This document shows, piece by piece, positions 22,383-34,429 of a stretch of DNA of 64,000 nt; within the stretch, counting starts at the first letter, position 1; each line of letters begins with the position of its first letter. The notes under the pieces are model-generated. The model was not told where the DNA came from. It worked only from the letters and a program-made list of their open reading frames with translations, and made no database searches. A program made the translations under genes and the position numbers. Source of the stretch: Cocos nucifera (lineage: Eukaryota; Streptophyta; Magnoliopsida; Arecales; Arecaceae); contig QRFJ01000507.1 of NCBI GenBank assembly GCA_006176705.1, positions 434,001 to 498,000 on the forward strand, read 5' to 3'.

Positions 22383-25300
22383 TCAATCGCCCTTATATTT
22401 TAACCTCATACAATCGAGGTGGCGATCGAACTGCTACTATGGTATAGCCTTAGTGAACGGATCTGCTATATTATTTTTTGTATCTACTTGTTCAATGACT
22501 ATATCATATCTCTCAACAATCTCATGAACGAGGTGGAAGCATCTCAGAATGTACTTGAATTTATGATAAGATCTTGGTTCCTTTGCTTGAGCAACTGCTC
22601 GAGTATTATCATAGTAAAATGGTACTGGGTTCTCAATCTCAGGAATGATACTCAATTCAATGATGAACTTCTTCATCCAGATAGCTTCCCTAGCGGCTTC
22701 ATTCGTAGCTATGTACTCTGCCTCAGTAGTTGAGTTAGCTATAGTTTACTGCTTGGAACTCTTCCAACTCACTATTCTATCATTTAGAGTAAAGGCATAC
22801 CCTGAAATAGATTTATTGTCATCTGAGTCTAATTGAAAACTAGTGTCAGATTATCCTTCTAATTTTAAATTAGATTCTCCAGATACCAGAAAAATATTCT
22901 GAGTCCTTCTCAAGTACTTAAGAATATTTTTTACTACTTTTCAATGATCCTCTCCTGGATCAGTCTAAATCTATTTGCTATGCCTAAGGCATAAGTAACA
23001 TCAGGTTTGGTACATAGCATAGCATACATAATTGACCCTAATGCTGAAGCATAGGAAATAGAACTCATTTTATTTCTCTCTTCAAGTGTCTTAGGATACA
23101 TCTTCTTAGAGAGATGTATGCCTTGACTCATGGATAAGTAACATCTTTTACTTCCATCCATGCTGAACCTCTTCAGTACTAAGTCAATATACCTAGACTA
23201 GAGCAAGCCTAGTATCCTCTTAGATATATCTTTATAGATCTTTATATCAAGTATATAGGATGCTTGTCCCAAGTCTTTCATGAAAACTTATTTGATAGCC
23301 ATAATTTGACTAATTGCAATATTGGGATATCATTTCCAATGAGAAGTATGTCATCCATATACAAAACCAAGAAAACTATGGCACTCCCACTAGTCTTTTT
23401 ATACACACAAGATTCATTAACATTTTTTATGAAGCCAAACTCTTTGACTATGAGATCAAAATGGATGTTCCAACTTCTTGAAGCCTGCTTTAATCTATAA
23501 ATAAATTTATTAAGCTTACATACTTGATTTGCTCTTTCACTTGAGACAAATTCTTCTAGCTGAGATATGTAAACCTCTTCCTTAAGGTAACCATTAAAGA
23601 AGGTAATCTTCACATCCATTTATCATATTTCACAATCATGGTATGCTGCTATAGCAATCATAGTCTGAATAGATTTGAGCATGGCAACAGATAAGAATGT
23701 TTCATCATAATCTATACCATGCTTTTGCCTAAAATCTTTAGCTACCAATCTAGTTTTATAGGTTTCAACTTGGCCATTTGCTTCAATCTTTTTCTTGTAA
23801 ACTCATTTGCACCCACTAGGGGTCATCCCTTCTGGTGCATCAACCAAAGTCCATACTTTATTGGTATACATGATGTCCTCAGATTTCATGGCATCCAACC
23901 ATTTGCCTTAGTTTCTACTAATGATAGCTTCCATATAGATCAAAGGTTCATCATTCTTAATAATTTATGCTTTAATATTCTCAATAATGAACTCGTACCT
24001 CAAAGGTGCATTTTGCACTCTATCTGACCTTCAGAGAGGAGTTGTGTATTCAGCTTATTCCTTATTTATATGTTCATCTGGTTGAAAAATTTTTATTTGT
24101 ATATCCTGAATTTTATTAAGTTCAATATTTCTCCCACTATCTTTTTCTTTAATAAACTCTTTTTTCATGAAAGTGGCATGCCTACTTACAAAAATCTTTT
24201 ATTCAGTAAGGTAGTAGAAAAGATATCCCATACTATCTCTAGGATATCCTATAAATAGATATTTGCCTGCTTTAGCATCTAGCTTGTATCCAAAATTTCT
24301 TTTGACATATGTCAGATAACCCCATATCTTAAAATATTTGAGATTAAATTTATTTCCTCTCCATATCTCATATGGACTGCTAGACACAGATTTGGAAGGT
24401 GCTCTATTTAAGATATAGATTGTGGTCTCTAAGGCATAATCTCAGAAAAAATAGATAACTTTATAAAGCACATCATGGACCGCACCATATCTAATAAGGT
24501 ATGATTTCTTCTTTCGACTATACATTTAACTATGGTGTATAAGAAGGGGTCCATTCAGAGAGAATCCCTTTTACTTTAAGATGATTTAGAAATTCACTGG
24601 ATAAGCATTCTTCTTCTTGATTTGATCGAAGAATTTTTATACTTTTTTTAATTTGTTTCTCAATAATACTTTGATACTCTTGAAATTTATCAAAGACTTC
24701 AGATTTATGTTTCATAAGATACACATACTTGAACCTAGATAAATCATCAGTGAATATTATAAAATAAGAGTATTCTCCTCTAGCTTGAGGTATCATAAGA
24801 TCATATACATCTGTATACACAAGCTCTAATAACTCCCTTATCCTTTTTCCATATCCACTAAATGGAGTCTTGGTTATTTTACCTATAAGATAAGATTTAC
24901 AAATTTTTAATAATTCATAATCATAAAGATCAAAGAACTCTTCTTTATATAACTTGTTAATTCTTGTCTCACTAATATGACCAAGTCGACAATGCCAAAG
25001 TAAAGTATTATTTTTTTTTTATTTTTCTATTTTTATTAATATAAAAAATATTGTTATTCAAAGATAGAGTCAAACGACTATTATCAAAAATGCCATGATA
25101 AATAATTTTATTAGAATATTTGATTGAGTAACCATTGCTCATTATATTTATTTCATATCCCTATTCTAACAAGAAGGGTATAGAAATAATATTTTTAATA
25201 ATCTTAGATATATAATAATAATTTGTCAGCTCTAAGATTTTTTCAAAGACAACTTCAAAATAATTGTCCTTACAGCTTTAGCTTGGATGGACTCTCCTTC

Positions 25301-26276
25301 AGTGCCGTAAAGCTCGAGTCATCCTTCTTTAAAACTCTAACTTTCTGCAGCCTTTGCAAAGATTTGTAGATATGAGAACCACAGGCCGTATCTAATACCC
25401 ATGAGTTTGAAATAGAAGAATTTAATGATAATATTATATGTATCTTATACATATCTTTTGGTGCAATACTTGTACCAGTCTTTATAATTGTAAGAAAGGC
25501 CTTGCAATTCTTCTTCCAGTGACTTGGTTTGTTGCGGTAGAAGCAGGTCACTTTCTAGAAGGTTTCTTCTCATTCTTCCTCTTATTTATGCTACCTTTTG
25601 GATTCAACCTTTTCTTTGAATCCTTCTTGCATGCCTTCTTCTTAAAGATCCCATCTACAAGAAGAAAAGAAGCCTTATCCTTCTTGATATGGCCCTCTAT
25701 TGTCTTGAGCATATTTAACAGCTAAGGCAAGAAAGTATTCAGTTTATTCATATGATAGTTCATGATAAACTGAGAAAATAATTCTAAAAATGATTGCAGG
25801 ATTAGATCCTAACTCAACTTTTCATTCATTACAAAATCTAATTGACCTAATCGAATGATCAAGTCAATTATCATTAGAACATAGTCTTGTATGGATGTGC
25901 CTTCTACCATTCTGGTATGGAACAACTGCTTAGATATCTCATATCTAACAGTCCTATTCTGTTATCCATAAAGCTCTTTAAGATTGAACAATATGGACAA
26001 AACGTCCATGCCATCATGCTGCCTCTGTAACTCATTACTCATAAAGATCAGTATAATACATTTAACAGTGAGTGAATCAATTTTTCATATCTTATATATG
26101 GCTTTTTCTTCCTTTGTGGCATCTTTCCCTACCGGTTGAGGGTCAAGGGCATTGAGGATATAGGAGATCTTTTCTTGATTGAGCACAATCTTAAGATTCT
26201 TTAACCAATCCACATAATTGAGATCGGTCGATTTATTTGAGTCTAATATTCTATGCAGTAAAAGTGAAAAAGCCAA
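22383..26276 (-). pseudogene. copia family-C gag-pol polyprotein
   Basis: From 26276 downwards: gag (UBN2-type) with LNYVDWLKNLKIVLNQEK at the N-terminus; zinc knuckle CFYRNKPSHWKKNC near 25510-25550, where the second Cys is Arg; protease WVLDTACGSHI near 25400 (Asp kept, Gly changed to Ala). The integrase core is at 24820-24400 (TDDLSR, LRSNQEEE), and its third catalytic residue is still Glu (VVERRN near 24510) but only after a frameshift. RT has an intact YMDD box at 23350-23361 and the MDVKITFFNGYL motif near 23600. RNase H is at about 22930-22437, ending ADPFTKAIP. Several frameshifts and stops separate these blocks, so it is not functional. Confidence 0.88.
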
Positions 26277-27403
26277 ATAGAATTAATCTATATAATAAAG
26301 AACATTACATAAGCATACAACTCATGATGATTACACATAATTAAATTAGGTCTTTACTTCAATTGTGTCTCCTGCTATTTTATCAGACCTCATAGCCCTC
26401 TTCTATGATGATCGAGAAATTCTAAGTAGTTTTTTTAGTGGAATTAAGATTCTAATTTTTCATAAAAAGTCTTGTAGTTGTACAACAAATTTTTTACGAG
26501 TTCAAAGGTAAAAAACTCTTTTCAATTGCATCTCATGCAATTCTCAATATAATCATGGCCTCTAAAATATTAATAGCCTTATGGTTATACAACAAAGTAT
26601 AATATTTTATTTAAGTAAGATTCTTCATTTCTATACAGTCAAATTTGAATATTGTTGTCCTTATAGTTGCATAATAAAGTAACATCCAAAAATATCGTAA
26701 GCATCTTTATGCACCAAGACAGTATTACGTCAGTCCCCATATTAAATCTTATGGTTGCACAATAAACTTACTATGGTTCTTGATATAATAATGACCTAGC
26801 ATGAAGGAAGGCCTATATATAATAAATATAATACTAAGCATTCAATCAAGATTTAAATTAATCTAATCAACCAAGTAAGTGGGAGAGAGGTGGGAGTCCC
26901 CCCTTTGTTTTTCTTAGACACCAACAAGTTGGCCAAATCAGCAAATAAAATCAATTATAAACTACATTTTCTTTACCAATCATAAACTACTTTCTTGAAT
27001 ACCAATCAATCAATTACATCCAAACTGGTTCTACTTTTGGTTAATATCACTACAACTTAATATAATTTTTTATGAGGGTTAACTAGTCTCTTTGCATATT
27101 CTAATAAAAAATTATATGTATTATGATTATAACAATTCATATAAAATAATTGCATGTATTGATCACATCAGACATGACAAATCATAACCATACATACTAA
27201 TATACTAGCATGCATAAATTAAATACCATCATTCTAGGATGACCATCTACCACGTAGTGGACATCCACCACTATGCTAGGGTAATCTTACAAAATGATGT
27301 ACATCATAATCTAATTATGAATAATCAAATATGATCATATCATATTATAAATCATGCTATAAAATTATAAGCATATCCACATATGATTGAACCTAATAAG
27401 GGA
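26277..27403 (-). other. leader of family C with a recurring motif
   Basis: About 1.1 kb between primer-binding site and gag, with no reading frame of note. A motif of the type CTTATGGTTGCACAATAAA on the plus strand recurs about four times (near 26460, 26578, 26660 and 26750) at roughly 80-120 bp spacing. The motif is diverged between copies. Confidence 0.6.
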
Positions 27404-27415
27404 GCTCTGATACCA
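27404..27415 (-). promoter_or_regulatory. primer-binding site of family C
   Basis: The minus strand reads TGGTATCAGAGC, a perfect match to the initiator methionine tRNA site, three bases inside the LTR end. Confidence 0.9.
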
Positions 27416-27418
27416 CTA

Positions 27419-29834
27419 TAGGGTTTGATGACAAGAGTGGAAGCATAAATTTCAAAGTAATTTCAATGAAATCATAAATCAAACCCTAACCTAAGACATT
27501 CTTACTAGATTACAATCATATAACAGGCATTATAACATAATCTTAGGGTATAGAAAAATACCTGAATCACTAAATCCTAATTTAAGTCAAAATTTTGGCA
27601 GAGGTTCAGTAGGGGTTCCATCAGATGCCCATATGTTCACCCTCCAACATTAATTCATACGGGGACTTGATCAAGATATGAACTCCTTTCTTCTATTGGT
27701 TCCTTGCACTGAATTCTTCTTCCGAGAATTCTATCGGGCAGAACTTTCTTAAGCCTTGCTCCCTTCCTCCTAGCCTTCCTTCTCTCCTTCTTTCTTTTCT
27801 CCTTATCTTAATTTTCTTCCTAGATCCTTATCCTAAAGAAGACTTCTTGTCCTTATTAGGACCTTATCTTAACATGGAAAGGAAGAAAATAATTGGATAA
27901 TAGGGAGAGTGTATAAGAAAAAAAGGATTAGGATGAGTCATCGGATACCCGATGCACACCCCTATTTATCATATCTGTAAGAGTGTCTCCAGAATATCTC
28001 ATGCCCATTCCTTTCTTAGATCTCATGCCTATCCATATATCTCATGCTAATTTATCATGACATGTAGAAATAAGAGAATTAATTCCAAGGATTGTTTCAA
28101 GCAAAAGGACTCTTTGGAATAAATTCTATGTTGTTTTTTTTTTTCGAAGTGTCATAATACTTTAATTTGTGGTGCTAATATTGAAGGGCTCAGATCAGAT
28201 AAAATGGCCATCTAGTGGTCTTTACTATTGGTGCCAATCAGAAGATGGCATAGGAGAAAAGTCAAATCCCAAACCACTTGGACTCTTGGTCTAAGTGGCA
28301 CCAATAAAGGAGGGGCAGCTAGGAGTCTTGATTTATCCAATTACCAGATAAGGTACCGAAGAGTTTAAGAGGCAGGAGTCCTCTGTGCCTCCTCTAAATC
28401 TAAACTTCATGCCATATAAAAGTTACATGAAATAAAATTGGATAAGGAAGGAAGAATGTGGCGCCAACCATTTCATGCACCAGAAAGATCTTGCGCATAA
28501 CTTCTTTCCTCATGCACCAAGAGAGAGATTCTCTGGCACGTGGGATGCTAAAATGAGGTGCCCAACCCTTAGCCCAATAAGCCAAGAGTCAACCCAATAA
28601 GGAACCCAAATCAGATTTGGCTTAAATTGGAAATGATTAGCCTAAATAGGAACCAAATTCAAATCCAATTCGAATGCTGGAGTTAGGGTTTATAATACGT
28701 GCTAACATGTTCAACTTACAAATATGATCTAATCCTATTAGATTCTTGATCAATTCTCTTTATGTGTGACCCATTGAGTTCCATATCTAGCCAGTAGTAG
28801 GTCCAGATGTAAGTCGATCTAATTTGATTAGAAACCAATCTAACTGATTTAGGTTAAGTTGAGCTAACCCAATTCAAACAATTAGAATCCTTTCTAATTG
28901 GTGATCAAATTAAATTATTTTATTTAATTGAACCCACAAGACAAGACTAAAGTCTAGCAATATATTATGTCTATCCAAAAGATATAAAATTTTAGTAAAA
29001 GTATTAAAAATATTTTTTAATGATAAGTTACTGTGCAATTCGATCCTGCGATCACTTTGTATTCTGAATATGACTATAGATATAAAATCATGTCAAATCT
29101 AATATCATATTCATATTTCTCTCAATCTTATAATAATGATTTGATTAATGAAATATTAGAAATCACTTCTAATGTTCATTATGCTTTGATCAAAGACTTT
29201 CTAAATCATCATTCAATTGAAGTAAGTAGGATGCGATCTCCTCTTACTAGAAGTGATCGATTCCTTATTGACCTACTCACAATCTCCATATGCAATCAAT
29301 CATATCCAGAATATCCCGTACATAACTAAGTCATGAATAAATATGAATCAAAACATGGATTCATGCATACGAGGTTTTATGGCAAACTTAGGTCAAAAGA
29401 TTATATGCACAACTCCCACTAAGAGAAAGATCTTTTAACAAGTAAGACTCCATAAGATGTTCTTAATTTGGATCAATTCAATAAACTCATTCTCTAATGA
29501 GCATCCACATCCTTCTATTAGTGTCTCATATAATTGATTATGAAATCAATCATTCTCTCTATTGAGCATACATAGGATGTGCCAATCTTTCTGAAAATAT
29601 TGATCTCTAACTTAATATTCCATCGATCAAAAATATTTTAAATTACGATTTTAGATTTCAAAGGTATGATCTCATCATAATCCTAAAATTATTATCCTAA
29701 TCTATGAGGTTCATCATAATCTTAAATAATAATAAGATGCAATATATGGTGAAATATAAATGCCTCTATTATTTATAAAAACTATGTCATTACATGAGTC
29801 TAGAAGACAAAGAATAATCCATTAAAATATATAT
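27419..29834 (-). repeat. family-C 5' LTR
   Basis: About 2.4 kb. The inner end on the plus strand is TAGGGTTTGATG next to the primer site (canonical TG changed to TA). The outer end near 29834 breaks off before the last 10-12 bases seen at 22362. A TATA-like TGATAAATAGG (minus strand) lies near 27963-27973. Upstream of it are three copies of ATCTCATGC on the plus strand (27996, 28020 and 28039), close enough to be promoter direct repeats. A 98-codon plus-strand open frame (29033-29329) also exists in the other LTR, but I do not consider it a gene. Confidence 0.82.
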
Positions 29835-30560
29835 TTTGATTGATTTGTAGGATATATTTCTTTCACCTTTTTCTTTTCTATGCGTAGATGCCTCCAATTT
29901 GTATAATAGAATATGTAGCAAGTTGCCCTTTCTAACTAGGGTGCTTATGTGATGATTGAATGTAAAGTGCTTTCTCCATGAGGCTGACCAAATACATTAG
30001 TTTGAGCATATTCAAGAACACTATTTGGTCTCTTTGGTACTTCTAGATATATTATAGAACCTCTAGTCCTCCTCACATAATCTAAAAAAATTATCGATCC
30101 TTACTAAAATTCTCAATTTAATAAAATTAAATAAACTATTAATTGTAATGTTAGTTATTAATTTAAATTTATCATCATTTGTACTTGTTGGTGGTTGAGA
30201 TAGGGTTATTGGCTAGTGCCTATGGTGGATGATTGTTGAACTTTAATTTGATGAGATGGAATTGGAAAACAAGGTATTAAGCTTTTAGAAAATGAACCTT
30301 TGAGGTACAAGTAGAGCATATTTTTCCTAGTTTGACATATAGGAAGGTATATATAGGTGATGCTACATAGAAAGTAAAACAATAGATTCCATTAGGTGCT
30401 AAGAATGTCTTGTATGATTTTGCTATTGTTGCTATTGCAGCTATGATCTGGATTATATTAACGAGATTATGATGTAGTTGCTGTTGTTATGCTTGACTCG
30501 AGTTGTTGTGATCGTTTTGATTTGGGTGTTTATAATGACCTTTACCATGTGGCATGGTAG
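29835..30560. other. unassigned sequence between copia C and CACTA
   Basis: About 0.7 kb, AT-rich. I see no reading frame, tRNA or repeat match here. Confidence 0.5.
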
Positions 30561-31002
30561 CACTACAATAAAAATAACTTTAGGTAACAGCCAAAAAATA
30601 TTATGTAAAGGCCCAAAATTACTATCTAATAATTTTAACAATAGTTTTCTAGCCGTTGATAATGGTAATTTTATTGTAAGTCAATAGTTAAATAACTGTT
30701 GTCTAATAAAACCTAAAGCAATAGTTTTTAAGAAGAAATTATAATGGCTATAACAAATAAAATGCAACTTTTTTTTTTTTTTTTGCTAAGGCAATGATTT
30801 TTTTTGAAGTTTTGGTAGTAGTTTTTCTTTTCTAGGTAATAGTTATTTTAAAAGTATTGGCAATAGTGATTAATTTTTTACAATAGTTTATTACAAGATT
30901 TTACGATAGTTGTGAACGTTTAGATAACAATTTTCAAGAGAATTTGATAGCGGTGTTTCTATTTTAGACATTAGTTATTCATGTTTAGGCAATATTTTTT
31001 AC

Positions 31003-31240
31003 TACTACAAAAAGAGCCTATGGTAATATATACTATGGCAGCAGTTTTCGAAACCACAGCAATAGAGTCTACGGTAATGGTTACAAGAAACCGCTGCTAT
31101 AAATCCAATCTATAGCAGTGGTTACAACAAACCACTGCCATAATCCAACCTATGGCAGTGATTTTTGGTAACCGCTGCCATAGATCCAATCTATAGCGGC
31201 GGTTTCTTGTAGCAGTCATTATTTGTAACCACTACAATAT
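31003..31240 (+). repeat. left subterminal repeat array of the CACTA
   Basis: Repeated, partly palindromic units of the form TATGGCAGYGGTTAC...AACCRCTGCCATA, in both orientations, with about 30-45 bp spacing. Related arrays are at 32244-32365 and 40270-40650. In En/Spm such arrays bind the TNPA protein; that role here is inferred. Confidence 0.75.
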
Positions 31241-32365
31241 TTTTTTTTATTTTTTTTAAATAATATATAATTTTAAAATTTAATGTTCATCTTTACTATT
31301 CATTATATAAATAATTATTATTAGAGAATCATCGCAAAAGATCACTTCGATCTGATGGTCCTAGCTTCATCGATAAAAAAAATTTGATTTCGACGATCAC
31401 GAATGATGATGCAATGATCTGATAAAATAAAGATCTCCGATAGGTTCAAAAATCTACAGTGATGATCTTAGTTATGTTTATAGTGTACTATCAAAGTTTT
31501 ACTTCAATCGGATATCATTATCTTGGTCAATTTAGTATAGATTAATTTCGACCGTTAAATGATAAATGAGTGATCAAAGGATCAGACGGTGTCCGATTAT
31601 GAGATAATTTTTTTATAAATAATCTTAGCTACTATTTTAATTATTTTTAATGGTGGTGATTATAAAATTTAACTCGTGAGACTAAGAACGATCTAAAACT
31701 ATACGTCGTCTGATAACCATTCTTAAACTCCATTGGTTGTTATATATATATGCTCGTGCTTTTACAATATCTGCTTAACATGAATAGTTCATATGAAAAT
31801 GATTTAAATTTTACTATCATCACTATATAAAATAATTAAAATTATAGTAAAAATTATTTTACTAAAAAATTATCTCATAATCGGATGCCATTTAGCCCTT
31901 TGATCGCTTGTTTCTAATTTAATAGCCAAAATCATTTCGTACTAAATTGACCATGATAATGATATCCGATTGAAGTAAAACTTTGATACTATATTACAAA
32001 TATCATCAAGATCATCAATGCAAATTTTTAAATTGATTGAAGATCTCCATCAATCAGTCTAGCATCATTATTCATGATCGTCGAAATCAAATTTTTCTGA
32101 TCGATGAAGCTAGGGCCATTGGATCGAGGTGATCTTCTATGACGACACTCTAATGATAATTATTTAGATAATGAACGGTGAAGATGAGCATTAAATTTTA
32201 AAATTATATAATATTTAAAAAAAATAAAAAAAATTATTTTCAACCTACGGCAGTGGTTACTAAAAATCACTGCTATAGATCTATGGCAGCGGTTATAAAC
32301 TACTGTTGTAGAGCACTACTGCCATATATCTACGACAGCGGTTCGAAAATCACTGCTGTAGGTTA
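31240..32365. repeat. 1.1-kb foldback (large inverted repeat)
   Basis: The left arm, about 31240-31675, is matched in reverse complement by about 31795-32243. Shared blocks on the reverse complement include GCTTCATCGAT (near 31360 and 32100), CGATTATGAGATAATTTTTT (near 31610 and 31880) and TTTTAAAATTTAATG at the outer edge. A loop of about 120 bp remains. Beyond the right arm (32244-32365) lies another copy of the subterminal unit array. This means the left end of the transposon is present a second time, inverted. Confidence 0.8.
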
Positions 32366-32404
32366 GGTTAAAATTTTTTAATTTTTCTTTCCTCCTGTGC
32401 ACGC

Positions 32405-32870
32405 GCTCTCTCTCTCCCCTCCTCTCCATCGTCGATGAGACTCCACCCATATTCGACCGCGGCCACCCATCCCCTGCCCTCCCCATCCCCGACCACAGCC
32501 GCCCACCTCCCGCCCTCCGCCACCACCCGCCCTCACCATCGCCGCCCGCCCCCCGTCCTCCCATCCTCGACCGCCGCCGCCCCTTTCCCTCCCATCCCTG
32601 ATTGCTCGCCCCTTGCCCTCTCCATCCCCGACTGCCGCCCCCACCATCCATCCCTTGCCCTCCCGATCGCCCGCCCCTGCCTTCCCCATCCCGACCGCCG
32701 CCACCCACCCCCGCCCTCTCATTCCCAGGCCACCCGCCACCCTTGCCCTCCCCATCCCCAACTACTCGCTCCCTGCCCTCCCCATCCCCAACCACCCACC
32801 CTCTACCCTCCCCATCCCCTGGCCTCCCCATCACGGTGCCCCTCCGGGCCCCCTCTCCGTCTCTCTCTTT
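32405..32870 (+). repeat. GC-rich pyrimidine-strand minisatellite
   Basis: Imperfect units of about 30-36 bp built on GCCCTCCCCATCCCCGACC. All frames of both strands look open here, which comes from base composition (C-rich, few stops), not from protein coding. The stretch stands out as a GC island in AT-rich DNA. Confidence 0.8.
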
Positions 32871-33239
32871 CCTCTTTCTCTTTTCTCTCTTTTCTCTCTT
32901 TCTCACTATCTTACTATTATTTCATAGGTTACCTCTAGCACCGTTGTCTTCCTCCAACGCCATCGCCGACGATCCTCAGAGCTTTTGGTGCGATCCCCTC
33001 TCTATAATCGTAGGTATATTTTTTTATTTTAATTTTATAATATTATTTATTAATCACTAGACTAGACCTATCAACGGATTGGGTTTGGATCAAAATCTGG
33101 ATATTCAGATACGGACCCAATTTTAATTACTGATACCGAACATGAACCCGAATATCCGATGGATCCATATTTGAAGTACTAGACTCGGACTCTAATGGAT
33201 TCTGGATATCCGGACCCAATTTTGGGATTCGAAACTAAG
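32871..33239 (+). other. non-coding spacer in the CACTA
   Basis: TC-rich to 32915, then AT-rich. A run of GGATATCC-like palindromic words (33090-33230, for example GGATATCCGGACCC) appears before the GA-rich repeat. No reading frame. Confidence 0.5.
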
Positions 33240-33530
33240 AAAGGGAGAGCGAGAGAGGGAGGGAGGGGGTCCGACCTCATCGCTATCATCAGCGAGGGAG
33301 ATCGAGAGGGAGAGAGAGGGAGGGAAGGAGGGGGTCCGGCCTCGTCGGCAAGGGAGATCGAGTGAGTGAGAGAGGGAGGGAGGGGTTCAACCTTGCCACC
33401 ATTGCTGGCGAGGAAGATCGAGAGAGGGAGAGAGAGAGAGGGAGGGGGTCTGGCCTCACCGACGAGAGAGGGAGAGAGGGATCAAGGAGGGGGTCCAGCC
33501 TTACCGACGATGGAGATAGAGTAGGAGACA
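33240..33530 (+). repeat. GA-rich minisatellite
   Basis: About five imperfect units of about 55-60 bp: a GAGAGGGAGGGAGGGGGTCC run, then CRRCCTCRYCGNCRA and GGGAGATCGAG. The plus strand is strongly purine-rich, the opposite of 32405-32870. Minus-strand open frames here come from composition. Confidence 0.75.
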
Positions 33531-34429
33531 AGTAGTCAAAAAGATGAGGAGAGGACGGAGACAACCAAGAACAGAAAATGGCACATAGCTGAGTCGGCTC
33601 GGATATATAGTCGAGCATGTATTCGAGCTGGCTCGGATGGAGATCGAGCTGGCTTGGAGAGGACCCGAATCGAATGTCTCAGGCATGGAGCTGACTATCT
33701 CAGACATGGAGCTGGCTCGACTTCTGAGCGAGCCGGCTCAATGGGTGCAAACAGAATTTGATATGTCTCTCTAAGATTTTAACTTTAAGCCCTAAGGTGC
33801 CGCCATCATCTACTTCATTCTTTTTTCAGATTTCTGGATTAACATCCAGATTTATGCAAGAGATCGGATCTACGACTGTTGTTCATCCTCAATTATTTAT
33901 AAATATAATTTATGTTGTAAACTTTATTGGATAATAATTTTTTGATGTTTATATCTTATTACTTTTGTTTATTGTATTGCATAATGATAGACCCGTCAAT
34001 TAATTAGTGTACATAATCTCCGGCATCCATATAATTATGTGTAATTGTATGAATGAGAGAATTATGTATAATGATCAATTGATTATCTAATTTGGATAGT
34101 TTGAAAATTATAGATAATTCTATAGCTATTTGCAGTAATTAAATGGTATGCTAAGGATTTCAAATAAAATTTTGGATAGTATTTTTTTTTTATTCTTCCT
34201 GCATGGGAGAACTAAGAAAAAATACTGTCAAAATTTTATTCGATTTCTATTGCATATCATTTGATTACTGTATTGAACTTATAGAATTAATATAATTTTT
34301 GAATGGGATAGGACCTATTTTTACCAATTAGTTGGTGATATGATGCATTTATTGTATATTTATTTATAATGCATTAGTATATAATTTAAGTTTCATAAAT
34401 AATTTAATTATAGTATCATCATTTTTAAA
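33531..34429 (+). other. region upstream of the TNPD-like gene
   Basis: 33590-33740 has short repeats of GAGCTGGCTCGGA and GGCATGGAGCTG. A segment of about 95 bp (about 33950-34045, centred on GATAGACCCGTCAATTAATT) recurs at 38228-38325, upstream of the second gene. The rest is AT-rich and could hold the promoter and 5' leader. No reading frame. Confidence 0.5.

Larger units (their letters stand above)
20927..29834 (-). mobile_element. Ty1/copia family C, two LTRs, minus strand
   Basis: On the minus strand: 5' LTR (29834-27419), primer-binding site, leader, gag-pol (26276-22383), polypurine tract, 3' LTR (22362-20927). The 3' LTR lacks about the last 1 kb that the 5' LTR has. The domains and wording (gag LDSNKSTDLNYVDWLKNLKI, RNase H ADPFTKAIP) point to the same broad Angela/Tork group as families A and B. 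It is heavily decayed. Confidence 0.88.

Noticed and set aside
21541..29329. A 98-codon plus-strand frame kept in both family-C LTRs (21541-21837 and 29033-29329)
   Set aside because: It is antisense to the element. The two copies differ at about a third of residues without sign of constraint, and both come from one ancestral LTR.
32435..33060. Long overlapping proline/serine-rich open frames on both strands (up to 196 codons)
   Set aside because: All frames are open together because the DNA is a C-rich tandem repeat with few stop codons. There is no start context, domain or codon pattern.
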